From NCBI RefSeq assembly GCF_900177535.1, contig NZ_FXAJ01000001.1, forward strand, positions 558,001 through 622,000: a DNA stretch of 64,000 nt. Reading direction: 5' to 3'. Origin of the DNA: Priestia filamentosa (GTDB lineage: Bacteria > Bacillota > Bacilli > Bacillales > Bacillaceae_H). The translations under genes and the position numbers were made by a program. The notes under the pieces were generated by a model. It was given only the letters and a program-made list of their open reading frames with translations, was not told the origin of the DNA and ran no database searches. Every line of letters begins with the position of its first letter. Position 1 is the first letter of the stretch. This document shows positions 37,562 through 45,885 of the stretch, piece after piece.

Positions 37562-38236
37562 ATGTTGAATAAAATATATGACTGGGTAGATGAGCGGTTG
37601 GATATTACGCCAATGTGGCGCGATATTGCTGATCATGAGGTTCCAGAACATGTCAACCCAGCCCATCACTTTTCTGCTTTTGTATACTGCTTTGGTGGCC
37701 TTACTTTTTTTATTACTGTTATTCAAATTTTGTCTGGTATGTTTTTGACGATGTACTATGTGCCAGATATAAAAAATGCATGGGAATCTGTTTATTATCT
37801 CCAAAATGAAGTTGCATTTGGCCAAATTGTTCGTGGCATGCATCATTGGGGCGCAAGTTTAGTCATCGTGATGATGTTTTTACATACTCTACGCGTTTTT
37901 TTCCAAGGTGCATACAAGAAACCAAGAGAATTGAACTGGATTGTAGGGGTACTTATTTTCTTCGTTATGCTTGGTTTAGGATTTACAGGTTATTTATTAC
38001 CATGGGATATGAAAGCGCTATTCGCTACAAAAGTAGGACTTCAAATCGCAGAATCAACCCCGCTTATTGGAGGACAAATTAAAACGCTGCTTGCAGGGCA
38101 CCCAACGATTGTGGGAGCCCAAACCTTAACAAGATTCTTTGCTATTCATGTCTTCTTCCTGCCCGGCGCTTTGCTAGGATTAATGGGTGCACACTTTATC
38201 ATGATTCGAAAACAAGGTATATCAGGTCCGCTTTAA
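37562..38236 (+). CDS. qcrB: Menaquinol:cytochrome c reductase cytochrome b subunit
   Basis: A 224-residue b6-type cytochrome b with four membrane helices. Heme histidines are in GMHHWGASLVIVMMFLHTLRVF (helix B) and FFAIHVFFLPGALLGLMGAHF (helix D). GYLLPWDMKALFATKVG is a quinone-site region. As in the split Firmicute bc complex, the helices that complete cytochrome b are in QcrC. Confidence 0.97.
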   Translation: MLNKIYDWVDERLDITPMWRDIADHEVPEHVNPAHHFSAFVYCFGGLTFFITVIQILSGMFLTMYYVPDIKNAWESVYYLQNEVAFGQIVRGMHHWGASLVIVMMFLHTLRVFFQGAYKKPRELNWIVGVLIFFVMLGLGFTGYLLPWDMKALFATKVGLQIAESTPLIGGQIKTLLAGHPTIVGAQTLTRFFAIHVFFLPGALLGLMGAHFIMIRKQGISGPL

Positions 38237-38261
38237 AAGTTGAAAAGAGGAGGGAGATAAA

Positions 38262-39035
38262 ATGCATCGCGGAAAGGGAATGAAGTTTGTTGGAGATTCG
38301 CGCGTACCAGATAAAGAAAGACGCAATATTCCAAAAGATTATTCGGAATATCCAGGGAAAACAGAAGCATTCTGGCCTAACTTTTTACTCAAAGAATGGC
38401 TTGTTGGCGCTGTCTTCTTAATTGGATATCTATGTTTAACAGTTGCCCATCCTTCACCACTTGAACGAATGGCGGACCCAAATGATGCAGGATATACGCC
38501 ATTACCAGACTGGTACTTTCTATTTCTCTACCAGCTCCTAAAATACACGTATGCTTCAGGTCCATATAACGCAATTGGCGCTTTTATTATTCCAGGAATT
38601 GCGTTTGGCGCATTGCTACTTGCACCATTTCTTGATAGAGGACCTGAAAGAAGACCAACGAAACGCCCATTTGCAACAGGGTTCATGCTTTTAGCTGTAG
38701 CAGGAACGTTCTACTTAACATGGGAATCTGTAAAAGCAGTAAATTGGGAAGAACGTGAAGCCCAAGGTGAAATTAAAAACGTTGCAGAAGTTGACCAAGA
38801 AGCAGAAGGGTATAAAATTGCGAATGAGCAAACCTGTTTGCAATGTCATGGGGAAAACCTTGAGGGAGGAGCAGGAGGACCTGCATTAGCAGAAACAAAG
38901 CTCTCAGCAGATGAAATTGCAAAGATTGCAAAAGAGGGAAGAGGAAATATGCCTTCTGGAGTTTTTAAAGGATCAGATGAAGAGTTAAAAACGCTCTCTG
39001 AATATATTGAGAGTGGTGGGAAGCCCAAAGAATAA
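38262..39035 (+). CDS. qcrC: Menaquinol:cytochrome c reductase cytochrome b/c subunit
   Basis: The 257-residue fusion joins a subunit IV-like membrane part to a C-terminal cytochrome c domain. The membrane part has three helices and the quinone-site PDWYF motif at about 82-86. A single heme site CLQCH is at 192-196 and a likely Met ligand lies in GNMPSG. The domain faces outside the membrane. It ends the qcr operon with a strong terminator. Confidence 0.97.
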   Translation: MHRGKGMKFVGDSRVPDKERRNIPKDYSEYPGKTEAFWPNFLLKEWLVGAVFLIGYLCLTVAHPSPLERMADPNDAGYTPLPDWYFLFLYQLLKYTYASGPYNAIGAFIIPGIAFGALLLAPFLDRGPERRPTKRPFATGFMLLAVAGTFYLTWESVKAVNWEEREAQGEIKNVAEVDQEAEGYKIANEQTCLQCHGENLEGGAGGPALAETKLSADEIAKIAKEGRGNMPSGVFKGSDEELKTLSEYIESGGKPKE

Positions 39036-39036
39036 G

Positions 39037-39081
39037 AAATAAGGAAGCCGGTTCCTAGTAGCCGGCTTCCTTATTTTATTT
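39037..39081 (+). terminator. Terminator of qcrABC
   Basis: A long stem (ATAAGGAAGCCGG with CCGGCTTCCTTAT) encloses a roughly 10-nt loop and is followed by a T-rich run. Confidence 0.85.
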
Positions 39082-39115
39082 GGACACCTTATAATGAGAG
39101 AAAGGAGGTTAGGAT

Positions 39116-39709
39116 ATGGAGTATTTTTCTATTGTTTTAAAAGATCGACGTTTTTTATTTTTATTGCTTATTATTAATATTTTAGGAACAGTTTACGGTT
39201 ACTACTGGTATGGAAATCAGCTTGCACATACGCCAGCTATCTTTTTACCCTTTGTACCAGATAGTCCAACAGCAAGCTTATTTTTTGTTTTTGTGTTAGT
39301 TGGATTCTTACTAAATCGAAACTTTAAATTATTTGAAGCACTTGCTCTCATTACTCTTTTTAAGTATGGAGTTTGGGCTGTTGTTATGAATTTATTAACA
39401 TATGGCGTCACTGGATTTTTTAATGGAGCGATGCTTATGCTCGTGCTTTCACATTCAGGAATGGCACTTCAAGGTCTTCTTTACGTTAAAGAATATCGTT
39501 TTAAGATGATTCATCTTGTTATTGCAGGGATTTGGACTTTACATAATGAGATCATTGATTACGTTTTTGGCATGATGCCAACATATAGCATGTTAAATAA
39601 TTATATGAAGGAAATTGGTTATTTTACATTTTGGCTTAGTATAATTAGTATTTTACTTGCTTATTTTCTCGTTTTACATAAAGATGCTTCTCATACGAAG
39701 AAAGTATAA
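39116..39709 (+). CDS. ypjA: DUF1405 membrane protein YpjA
   Basis: The 197-residue protein has about six membrane helices, starting LLLIINILGTVYGYYWY and including ASLFFVFVLVGFLL, MLMLVLSHSGMALQGLLYV and LVIAGIWTLHNEIIDYVFG. It matches YpjA (DUF1405), which follows qcrC in Bacillus; the function is unknown. The ATG follows AAAGGAGGTTAGGAT. In B. subtilis ypjB and other yp genes follow; here the next gene is ylbD. Confidence 0.87.
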   Translation: MEYFSIVLKDRRFLFLLLIINILGTVYGYYWYGNQLAHTPAIFLPFVPDSPTASLFFVFVLVGFLLNRNFKLFEALALITLFKYGVWAVVMNLLTYGVTGFFNGAMLMLVLSHSGMALQGLLYVKEYRFKMIHLVIAGIWTLHNEIIDYVFGMMPTYSMLNNYMKEIGYFTFWLSIISILLAYFLVLHKDASHTKKV

Positions 39710-39779
39710 AAATGGGCGAACGAAACGACACCTCCATACTTACAATAGCTAGTAGGCTATATATACGAGGTGAAAGAAC

Positions 39780-40187
39780 GTGGCGCAAACGAAAAAGAAA
39801 CTTCATCCAAAGGTCCAGGAGTTTAAAGCTTTTGTGAAGAAAAATCCCAAACTAATTGAGGAAGTTCGCGCAAATCGCAAAACATGGAAAGAGTTTTATG
39901 AAGATTGGTATTTGCTTGGTGAAGAAGACGAAGTTTGGAATGCTTATAAAACAGGTGATGAAGAAACAAAAACTGAATCTTCGCAGCGTGATTTTATTAG
40001 CGGGCTGTGGAGTCAGCTTAAAAAAATGGATATGAACCAAGTTCAGCATTATATGTCAAACGCAAACGCGGCTATTTCTAGCTTGCAAGGATTAATGCAG
40101 GAATTTAGTTCAAATACTCCGAAAAGCAATGCCCAGAAACAACAAGGAGGAGGGAACGCGTCTCCATTTTGGTTCAAAAAAGACTAA
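39780..40187 (+). CDS. ylbD: Spore coat protein YlbD family
   Basis: The 135-residue soluble protein begins at GTG 39780 after ACGAGGTGA. It reads AQTKKKLHPKVQEFKAFVKKNPKLIEEVR and has FYEDWYLLGEEDEVW, typical of YlbD. The C-terminal 30 residues are Ser/Asn/Gln/Gly-rich. YlbD was found associated with the spore coat in B. subtilis. It is closely followed by ylbE. Confidence 0.87.
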   Translation: MAQTKKKLHPKVQEFKAFVKKNPKLIEEVRANRKTWKEFYEDWYLLGEEDEVWNAYKTGDEETKTESSQRDFISGLWSQLKKMDMNQVQHYMSNANAAISSLQGLMQEFSSNTPKSNAQKQQGGGNASPFWFKKD

Positions 40188-40205
40188 AATAGTTGAGGTG
40201 GCAGC

Positions 40206-40445
40206 ATGCGCCAAGAAGTGTATGAATATATACAAGCAAAAGATAAACTACGTGATTTTATTAGGCAGCAGCCTATGTGGTATCGTAAATTAACGCGTAA
40301 TCCACATGCCCTGAACGATTTTGAACTAGCGTCTTTAAACTACTACAAACAGACAATTCCTCATAAAGTTGAGAAGTTTTATAATTCCGTTGAGATGGCA
40401 AATATGATGCTAGCAATGTTTCAAGCAACAAGAAGCGGAGATTAA
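40206..40445 (+). CDS. ylbE: YlbE-like protein
   Basis: A 79-residue soluble protein with YIQAKDKLRDFIRQQPMWYRKLTRNP and VEKFYNSVEMANMMLAMFQ, the pattern of YlbE. The function is unknown. It begins 18 nt after ylbD, with GAGGTGG upstream of ATG 40206, so the two are probably co-transcribed. In B. subtilis ylbF is next; here another gene intervenes. Confidence 0.85.
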   Translation: MRQEVYEYIQAKDKLRDFIRQQPMWYRKLTRNPHALNDFELASLNYYKQTIPHKVEKFYNSVEMANMMLAMFQATRSGD

Positions 40446-40465
40446 AAAGAGTAAAGAATGAAAAA

Positions 40466-40507
40466 ACGCAAACACTATTCCTAAAAAAGGAGGAATTGAG
40501 TTTGCGT
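40466..40507 (+). promoter_or_regulatory. Long hairpin enclosing the ribosome binding site and start of the next gene
   Basis: Two 17-nt arms, 40466-40482 and 40491-40507, are complementary except for two internal mismatches and surround an 8-nt loop (40483-40490). The right arm holds most of the AAAGGAGG site and the TTG start at 40502. It may restrict translation or act as a weak terminator after ylbE. Confidence 0.65.
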
Positions 40508-40858
40508 ATTTTATTACTTGTGTTCGCTCTTTTGAGTCCGACGGCTGCACATGCTGCTGAGAAGCCAACGCTAGATGTGAGTTATAGTGTGAAAGAAGGA
40601 GCCGTATATATTGATTGTCGTCTTCACAACTTTTCATTTGTGCGAGATGATGAAAATAAAGGTGTGCTCAAAATAACGATTGATGATAAAAAGACAATCT
40701 TTATTGAGCAGGCTGCATTTGTGATAAGAGGATTAAAAGGTGGAGAGCATAAAGTTCAGATTGAAGTGATGAAAAATGAGGAAAATAGCTATGGCGTAGA
40801 AAAAGAGATTTCTTTTCAAGTAAAAGAGGAAAAAGAACAAGAGCCTATAACTGAATAG
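40502..40858 (+). CDS. Predicted small secreted protein of unknown family
   Basis: The 118-residue product starts with a clear signal peptide, MRILLLVFALLSPTAAHA|AE, with an AHA|A cleavage site. The mature part (about 100 residues) alternates hydrophobic and polar residues (LDVSYSVKEGAVYIDCRLHNFSFV, GVLKITIDDKKTIFIEQAAFVIRGLKGGEHKVQIEV), like a single beta-sandwich domain, and ends in a charged tail. TTG 40502 is 8 nt from GGAGG; TTG 40496 is too close. I do not recognise the family; as I recall, B. subtilis has no gene here between ylbE and ylbF. The start lies in a strong hairpin. Confidence 0.72.
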   Translation: MRILLLVFALLSPTAAHAAEKPTLDVSYSVKEGAVYIDCRLHNFSFVRDDENKGVLKITIDDKKTIFIEQAAFVIRGLKGGEHKVQIEVMKNEENSYGVEKEISFQVKEEKEQEPITE

Positions 40859-40893
40859 GAAAGAAAGCATAAAATCACATTTTCTCATCTTCG

Positions 40894-40960
40894 CGCTTTT
40901 TATTACAAGACCATTCATGGTAGAATGGAAAAGGGTAATAAAAAGCGTTATTTTTATGTT
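40894..40960 (+). terminator. Nested hairpin and U-rich tail before ylbF
   Basis: A perfect 13-bp outer stem, CGCTTTTTATTAC (40894-40906) with GTAATAAAAAGCG (40935-40947), contains an inner 6-bp stem CCATTC/GAATGG (40911-40928). It is followed by TTATTTTTAT. Most likely the terminator of the secreted-protein gene, though the two-layer form is unusual. Confidence 0.65.
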
Positions 40961-41019
40961 TTCTTTTGAAAATGCCCCATATAACGCAATCTGAAAAAGA
41001 AAAGCGGAGGTATAGATGA

Positions 41020-41463
41020 ATGTTTGCAACGATGGAAACTATTCATTTGTTAGAACAGGCTGACGAGCTATCCGCCATGATTATCCATTCAGAAATCGGC
41101 GACGATTATCGAACAAAGTTAAAAGAATTAGAGGAAGATAAGGAAGCGCAAGCTCTAATTAGCGAGTTTGTGAAGATGAAAGAACGCTATGAGGAAGTTC
41201 AGCGTTTCGGAAAATATCATCCAGATTTTAAACTTGTTACAAAAGAGATTCGTCGTTTGAAGCGAGAGGTTGACTTACATGGTACAATTTGGGCGTTCAA
41301 GCAAGCTGAGAAAGAATTGCAAAATGTGCTTGATGAAATAAGTGTAGAGATTGGTAGTGCTGTTTCAGCTCAAATTAAAGTACCAACAGGTAATCCGTTT
41401 TTTGATACGATGTCAAGCTGTGGCGGTGGCTGCGGCGCTGGTGGAAGCTGTGGATGTAGCTGA
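41020..41463 (+). CDS. ylbF: RicF/YlbF, subunit of the Y-complex (RicAFT)
   Basis: The 147-residue protein has a helical YlbF/YmcA domain (ERYEEVQRFGKYHPDFKLVTKEIRRLKREVDLHG) and a Cys/Gly-rich tail, FFDTMSSCGGGCGAGGSCGCS. Such cysteines in the Ric complex ligate iron-sulfur clusters. In B. subtilis, RicF with RicA and RicT promotes sporulation, competence and biofilm formation and assists RNase Y in mRNA processing. The ATG at 41020 is 8 nt after GGAGGT. Confidence 0.94.
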   Translation: MFATMETIHLLEQADELSAMIIHSEIGDDYRTKLKELEEDKEAQALISEFVKMKERYEEVQRFGKYHPDFKLVTKEIRRLKREVDLHGTIWAFKQAEKELQNVLDEISVEIGSAVSAQIKVPTGNPFFDTMSSCGGGCGAGGSCGCS

Positions 41464-41477
41464 CCTAATATAGATTT

Positions 41478-41509
41478 TAAGGCGTGTTACAGTTTAGTAA
41501 CACGCCTTA
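41478..41509. repeat. Perfect 13-bp inverted repeat after ylbF, no U-tract
   Basis: TAAGGCGTGTTAC (41478-41490) and GTAACACGCCTTA (41497-41509) are exact complements around AGTTTA. The following bases are GCATTATAC, so the U-tract of a normal terminator is missing. Confidence 0.65.
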
Positions 41510-41545
41510 GCATTATACATAGTACAAGCAATAAAGGGGGAAGCA

Positions 41546-41827
41546 ATGGTGATCATGACAGAGCGACAAGGCCTTGTCGTTTATTTAAACTCTGTAAAGC
41601 AAGCAAAAGCTTTAAGAAAATATGGAAACGTTCACTACGTTTCAAAATCGCTTAAATATGCGGTTTTATACTGTGATAAAGAAAAATCAGAAGGCGTAAT
41701 GACTAAATTAAAGAGCCTTCCATATGTGAAGAAAGTTCTTCTATCTTATAAAGGATCTCTGAAAACAGAGTTTGAAAATTCAAGACCTGATAAAGCAAAA
41801 GAATATGATTATAAAATTGGATTATAA
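41546..41827 (+). CDS. ylbG: UPF0298 protein YlbG
   Basis: The 93-residue soluble protein contains [36 protein letters not shown] and [19 protein letters not shown], the conserved body of YlbG (UPF0298). The function is unknown. ATG 41546 is 5 nt after GGGGG; GTG 41549 and ATG 41555 are alternatives. The stop is 3 nt from the stop of the convergent gene. Confidence 0.88.
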   Translation: MVIMTERQGLVVYLNSVKQAKALRKYGNVHYVSKSLKYAVLYCDKEKSEGVMTKLKSLPYVKKVLLSYKGSLKTEFENSRPDKAKEYDYKIGL

Positions 41828-41830
41828 AAT

Positions 41831-42217
41831 TTAGCTTAAAGGTGGAATATAGCGATTCATTCGCAAAATGCCGATTAAATGCTGGAAGTAAAGTTCCTTT
41901 TCACCAAAGAAAGTGGAGGGTTTTACATCAAGCGTTATAATGGTTTTTCCTAAGTCTTCAGCAAGCGCTTCGAACAGTAGAAGTCGCTTGCTTTTTTGAT
42001 CTGTAATAGCAATACCTTCGCGACAAATATAAAGAGGTTGAAAAGAACCAACAGAAGTAGGCTCAAGAATGACAAGAAAGGAAGAGAGCTTTCTTCCCTC
42101 TTTTTCTGTATTTAAAATCATAAGATGGCGTACACGGTGTGATTGATTTCTCGCCATTTCTAATAGTTCATAAAGATCTGAATAACCTTCCCCAAGTTCA
42201 ATGAAACGTTGAATCAT
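41831..42217 (-). CDS. DUF7147-like small protein
   Basis: The 128-residue product begins MIQRFIELGEGYSDLYELLEMARNQSHRVRHLM. It contains VILEPTSVGSFQPLYICREGI and VKPSTFFGEKELYFQHLIGILRMNRYIPPLS. I recognise it as the small Bacillus protein often labelled DUF7147 (sometimes misannotated as methylthioribose kinase, for which it lacks the kinase fold). It starts at ATG (complement of 42215-42217) after GGAGAAAAG. The function is unknown. It lies between ylbG and the csfG RNA on the same strand as the latter. Confidence 0.75.
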   Translation of the reverse strand: MIQRFIELGEGYSDLYELLEMARNQSHRVRHLMILNTEKEGRKLSSFLVILEPTSVGSFQPLYICREGIAITDQKSKRLLLFEALAEDLGKTIITLDVKPSTFFGEKELYFQHLIGILRMNRYIPPLS

Positions 42218-42280
42218 CTTCTTTTCTCCTTTAATGTTTTATAATAAGAGCTAAGCTTACTCTACCAAAAAAGACAACAT

Positions 42281-42435
42281 AAAAAAACCCTGCAATCACT
42301 TGATTGCAGGGTCCTTCTATAGCAAGATTAACATTCCCGTATGTTTGTTAATCAAGATAAGAAGGCAAAGGGAGAGGAGAAACCGGAGGAAGAACTTATG
42401 GGGAACGTAAGTCTTCTCCGCGGTTGGCAACAACA
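42281..42435 (-). ncRNA. csfG: Probable CsfG sporulation small RNA
   Basis: The 385-nt gap between the DUF7147-like gene and rsmD holds no coding frame but a structured minus-strand segment. A long bulged hairpin (about 42371-42425) has arms beginning AACCGCGGAGAAG and ending CTTCCTCCGGTT. A second hairpin has arms GATTAACA/TGTTAATC, and a pyrimidine-rich linker lies between. An 11-bp terminator, CCCTGCAATCA/TGATTGCAGGG, is followed by U7. In B. subtilis the forespore small RNA CsfG lies in the ylbG-ylbH (rsmD) gap, the same place. The 5' end is inferred from the promoter-like boxes upstream. Confidence 0.7.
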
Positions 42436-42440
42436 TCTCA

Positions 42441-42470
42441 TCAAGATGTTGCTAATTGTCAGTTTATCCA
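42441..42470 (-). promoter_or_regulatory. Sigma-G/F-like promoter of csfG
   Basis: On the minus strand TGGATA (complement of 42465-42470) and CATCTTGA (complement of 42441-42448) are separated by 16 nt, resembling the TGMATA / CATnnTA boxes of forespore promoters. The -10 match is partial. The same bases form a CAACATCT/AGATGTTG palindrome. Confidence 0.45.
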
Positions 42471-42602
42471 AATCTAAAAAAGTTATACAAAAGGCCACAA
42501 AAAACTTTAAAAGAAAGTGAGCTTGTTTTACGTTTGGATAAGAATTTGATAAGATAAGTGAAATGAAGTATACATATCTTGACAAGCCGAGGTTGAAAAA
42601 TA

Positions 42603-43667
<1,065 letters not shown>

Positions 43668-43669
<2 letters not shown>

Positions 43670-43701
43670 AAAAAAGCGATAGCGTTATCGCTTTTTTTTT
43701 A
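43668..43701. terminator. Bidirectional terminator between coaD and ylbJ
   Basis: The stem AGCGATA/TATCGCT around GCGT is flanked by an A-run and a T-run, able to serve both convergent genes. The ylbJ stop lies in its T-run. Confidence 0.85.
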
Positions 43702-44910
43702 TAACTTATACTTTATTTTACGACTATAAAGATAAGTATATATAGTAAGCATGGCAATAGTGAAGAGCGGACCATATGTAATGCATATTTGCCACCATTC
43801 TGTGAAAAAGAGCGATAAAACACTTTGAGAAGGTTCACCGCTTCCACTTAGTGTTGTAACATGTTCGCGAAGCGGATTCCATAAAAGGAAAATAAGGAAA
43901 ACGGAAAACCCAGCATGAAGGATACGGGCCATGAAAAAGGGTGAAAAGCGAATATCAGTATCTGCTAAAAGACTTGCTACTTGGGCTTGAACAGACAATC
44001 CGCTAAATGCAAGAACAAATGACGCGAGTACAACTTGTTGAAATAGTGGTGAATGAGTTTCACTAATAAGCTGGTTTCCGAGCGTAATTTCAAAAATTCC
44101 TGAAATAAACGGCAAACTTAAAGATGTTGACAATTCAAGGGCTGAAAAGATAATGCTAAGTCCTTCTCCAATGAGAGACGTAATATTGGTTACATAAAGA
44201 AGCCTGTTTAACACAGAAAAAATGATCATAAATCCGCCGATCATAAAGAGCGTTTGCACAGAGGACATAATTGCATCACCAAGCAGTTTGCCAATCATTC
44301 GTCCATCTTCTATTCTGGCTTTATGCATTTCTTTAAAAGCAATAAGGGGTGAAAAAGAGCTCTTTGGTTCTTTAGTACGGTAATCTCTCTCTTCCTTTCG
44401 GCCGTAGAATCTCATCGCAATGCCAACGAGCAAATTTCCCCCGTAGTGAGCGCAAGCAAGTAACACTCCTAAATGAGGATTATGAAAAAAACCGACAGAC
44501 ACGGCTCCGAAAATAAATACAGGATTTGAAGAATTCGTAAAGGAAGCAAGACGTTCTGCCTCAATTCGGGTTAGCTGACCTTTTTTACGCATGTTTGCGG
44601 ATAGCTTGGCTCCTGCTGGAAATCCTGAAGCCATTCCCATTGCAAGTACAAACCCACCGATACCCGGAACACGAAAAACGGGGCGCATCAAAGGTTCAAG
44701 TAAAATACCAATAAAGCGAACAACTCCAAAACCAATCAGCATCTCAGAAATAATAAAGAAAGGAAGAAGAGAAGGGAAAACAACTTCCCACCATATGTTG
44801 AGGCCCCGTAAAGAGGCATCAAAAGCTTGTTTTGGATACATAATAAGAGTACTTGCTAGCATAAGAGATAATAAAGAGAGAAGACCAGTTTTTATAAACG
44901 ATGTTTTCAC
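43699..44910 (-). CDS. ylbJ: Sporulation integral membrane protein YlbJ
   Basis: The 403-residue protein has about eight or more membrane helices and the nucleoside-recognition (Gate) fold of the SpoVV/YlbJ family. WWEVVFPSLLPFFIISEMLIGFG, VLAMGMASGFPAGAKL and LASFTNSSNPVFIFGAVSVGFF are family stretches. In B. subtilis it is made in the mother cell under sigma-E and is linked to dipicolinic acid transport into the forespore. I chose GTG (complement of 44908-44910), 6 nt after AGGAGG; the frame stays open further upstream without a ribosome binding site. Confidence 0.92.
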   Translation of the reverse strand: MKTSFIKTGLLSLLSLMLASTLIMYPKQAFDASLRGLNIWWEVVFPSLLPFFIISEMLIGFGVVRFIGILLEPLMRPVFRVPGIGGFVLAMGMASGFPAGAKLSANMRKKGQLTRIEAERLASFTNSSNPVFIFGAVSVGFFHNPHLGVLLACAHYGGNLLVGIAMRFYGRKEERDYRTKEPKSSFSPLIAFKEMHKARIEDGRMIGKLLGDAIMSSVQTLFMIGGFMIIFSVLNRLLYVTNITSLIGEGLSIIFSALELSTSLSLPFISGIFEITLGNQLISETHSPLFQQVVLASFVLAFSGLSVQAQVASLLADTDIRFSPFFMARILHAGFSVFLIFLLWNPLREHVTTLSGSGEPSQSVLSLFFTEWWQICITYGPLFTIAMLTIYTYLYSRKIKYKL

Positions 44911-45090
44911 ACTTTTCCTCCTTTGGCTATCATAGATTACATTTGGGTTAAACATGCAACAAACAGGGAGACGTGATAAACTATTTTTAACGATTTCGTC
45001 TCCAAAGTGAAGGTTGTACATATTCTAATATACGAGCATTGGGGGATTATTTAGACCAAAGAATTCATAAAGGATAATGGGGTGAAGGAG

Positions 45091-45885
45091 ATGAATCGCC
45101 CGAAAATTGGTATTGCTCTAGGCTCTGGAGGTGCGAGAGGATTTGCGCATCTTGGAGTTTTAAAAGTCTTAAAAGAAGAAAATATAGAAGTTGACTATTT
45201 AGCAGGAAGTAGCATGGGAGCGCTTGTTGGTGCCTTTTACGGAACTGGGCTTGAAATGGAACAGCTTTATCGCATTGCGTTTGCGTTCAAGCGTAAATAT
45301 TACACAGACCTTACGCTACCTAAAATGGGCTTTATTGCAGGGGAACGTGTGAAAGAACTTGTGCGTATGTTTACGAAAAACAAGAATATTGAAGACTTAA
45401 ATATCCCTTTATCAATTGTGACCACAGATATTAAAACAGGAGAAAAAGTAGTATTTGATAAAGGACCAATTGCTCCAGCTGTAAGAGCAAGTATTTCGAT
45501 ACCAGGCATTTTTGTGCCTGAAAAAGTTGATGGCCGTCTTCTTGTCGATGGAGGAGTTGTTGATCGCATCCCAGTCTCCGTCGTAAAAGAAATGGGAGCT
45601 GATATTGTTATTGGTGTGAACGTTTCACGTGTTAAAATGGATGCTGAGATTGGTTCGATTTTTGACGTTATTTTGCAAAGCTTTGATATTTTGCAGATGG
45701 AACTTGTTAAAAACCGGGAAACAAATTGTGACATTATGATTCGTCCACGCGTTGAAAAGTTTAGCTCAAGAGCTTTTACAAACATTAAAGAAATTATTGA
45801 ACAAGGGGAAGCAGAAGCAATAAAACAACTTCCCGCTATTAAGGAAAAGATCGAGACGTGGAAGGAGTCATTTTATGAAAAGTAG
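45091..45885 (+). CDS. ylbK: Patatin-like phospholipase family protein YlbK
   Basis: The 264-residue product has the patatin features. The oxyanion loop is LGSGGARGFAHLGVL, the nucleophile elbow GSSMG has Ser41, and the catalytic Asp153 is in DGGVVDRIP. RssA/NTE-type bacterial proteins have this layout. The in vivo substrate is unknown. ATG 45091 follows GGGGTGAAGGAG; GTG 45082 lies in that site. It overlaps ylbL by 11 nt. Confidence 0.92.
   Translation: MNRPKIGIALGSGGARGFAHLGVLKVLKEENIEVDYLAGSSMGALVGAFYGTGLEMEQLYRIAFAFKRKYYTDLTLPKMGFIAGERVKELVRMFTKNKNIEDLNIPLSIVTTDIKTGEKVVFDKGPIAPAVRASISIPGIFVPEKVDGRLLVDGGVVDRIPVSVVKEMGADIVIGVNVSRVKMDAEIGSIFDVILQSFDILQMELVKNRETNCDIMIRPRVEKFSSRAFTNIKEIIEQGEAEAIKQLPAIKEKIETWKESFYEK

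Noticed and set aside
44967-45003. An inverted repeat GGAGACG-N23-CGTCTCC upstream of ylbJ.
   Set aside because: Arms of 7 bp with a 23-nt spacer are expected by chance at this scale, and no promoter element coincides with it.
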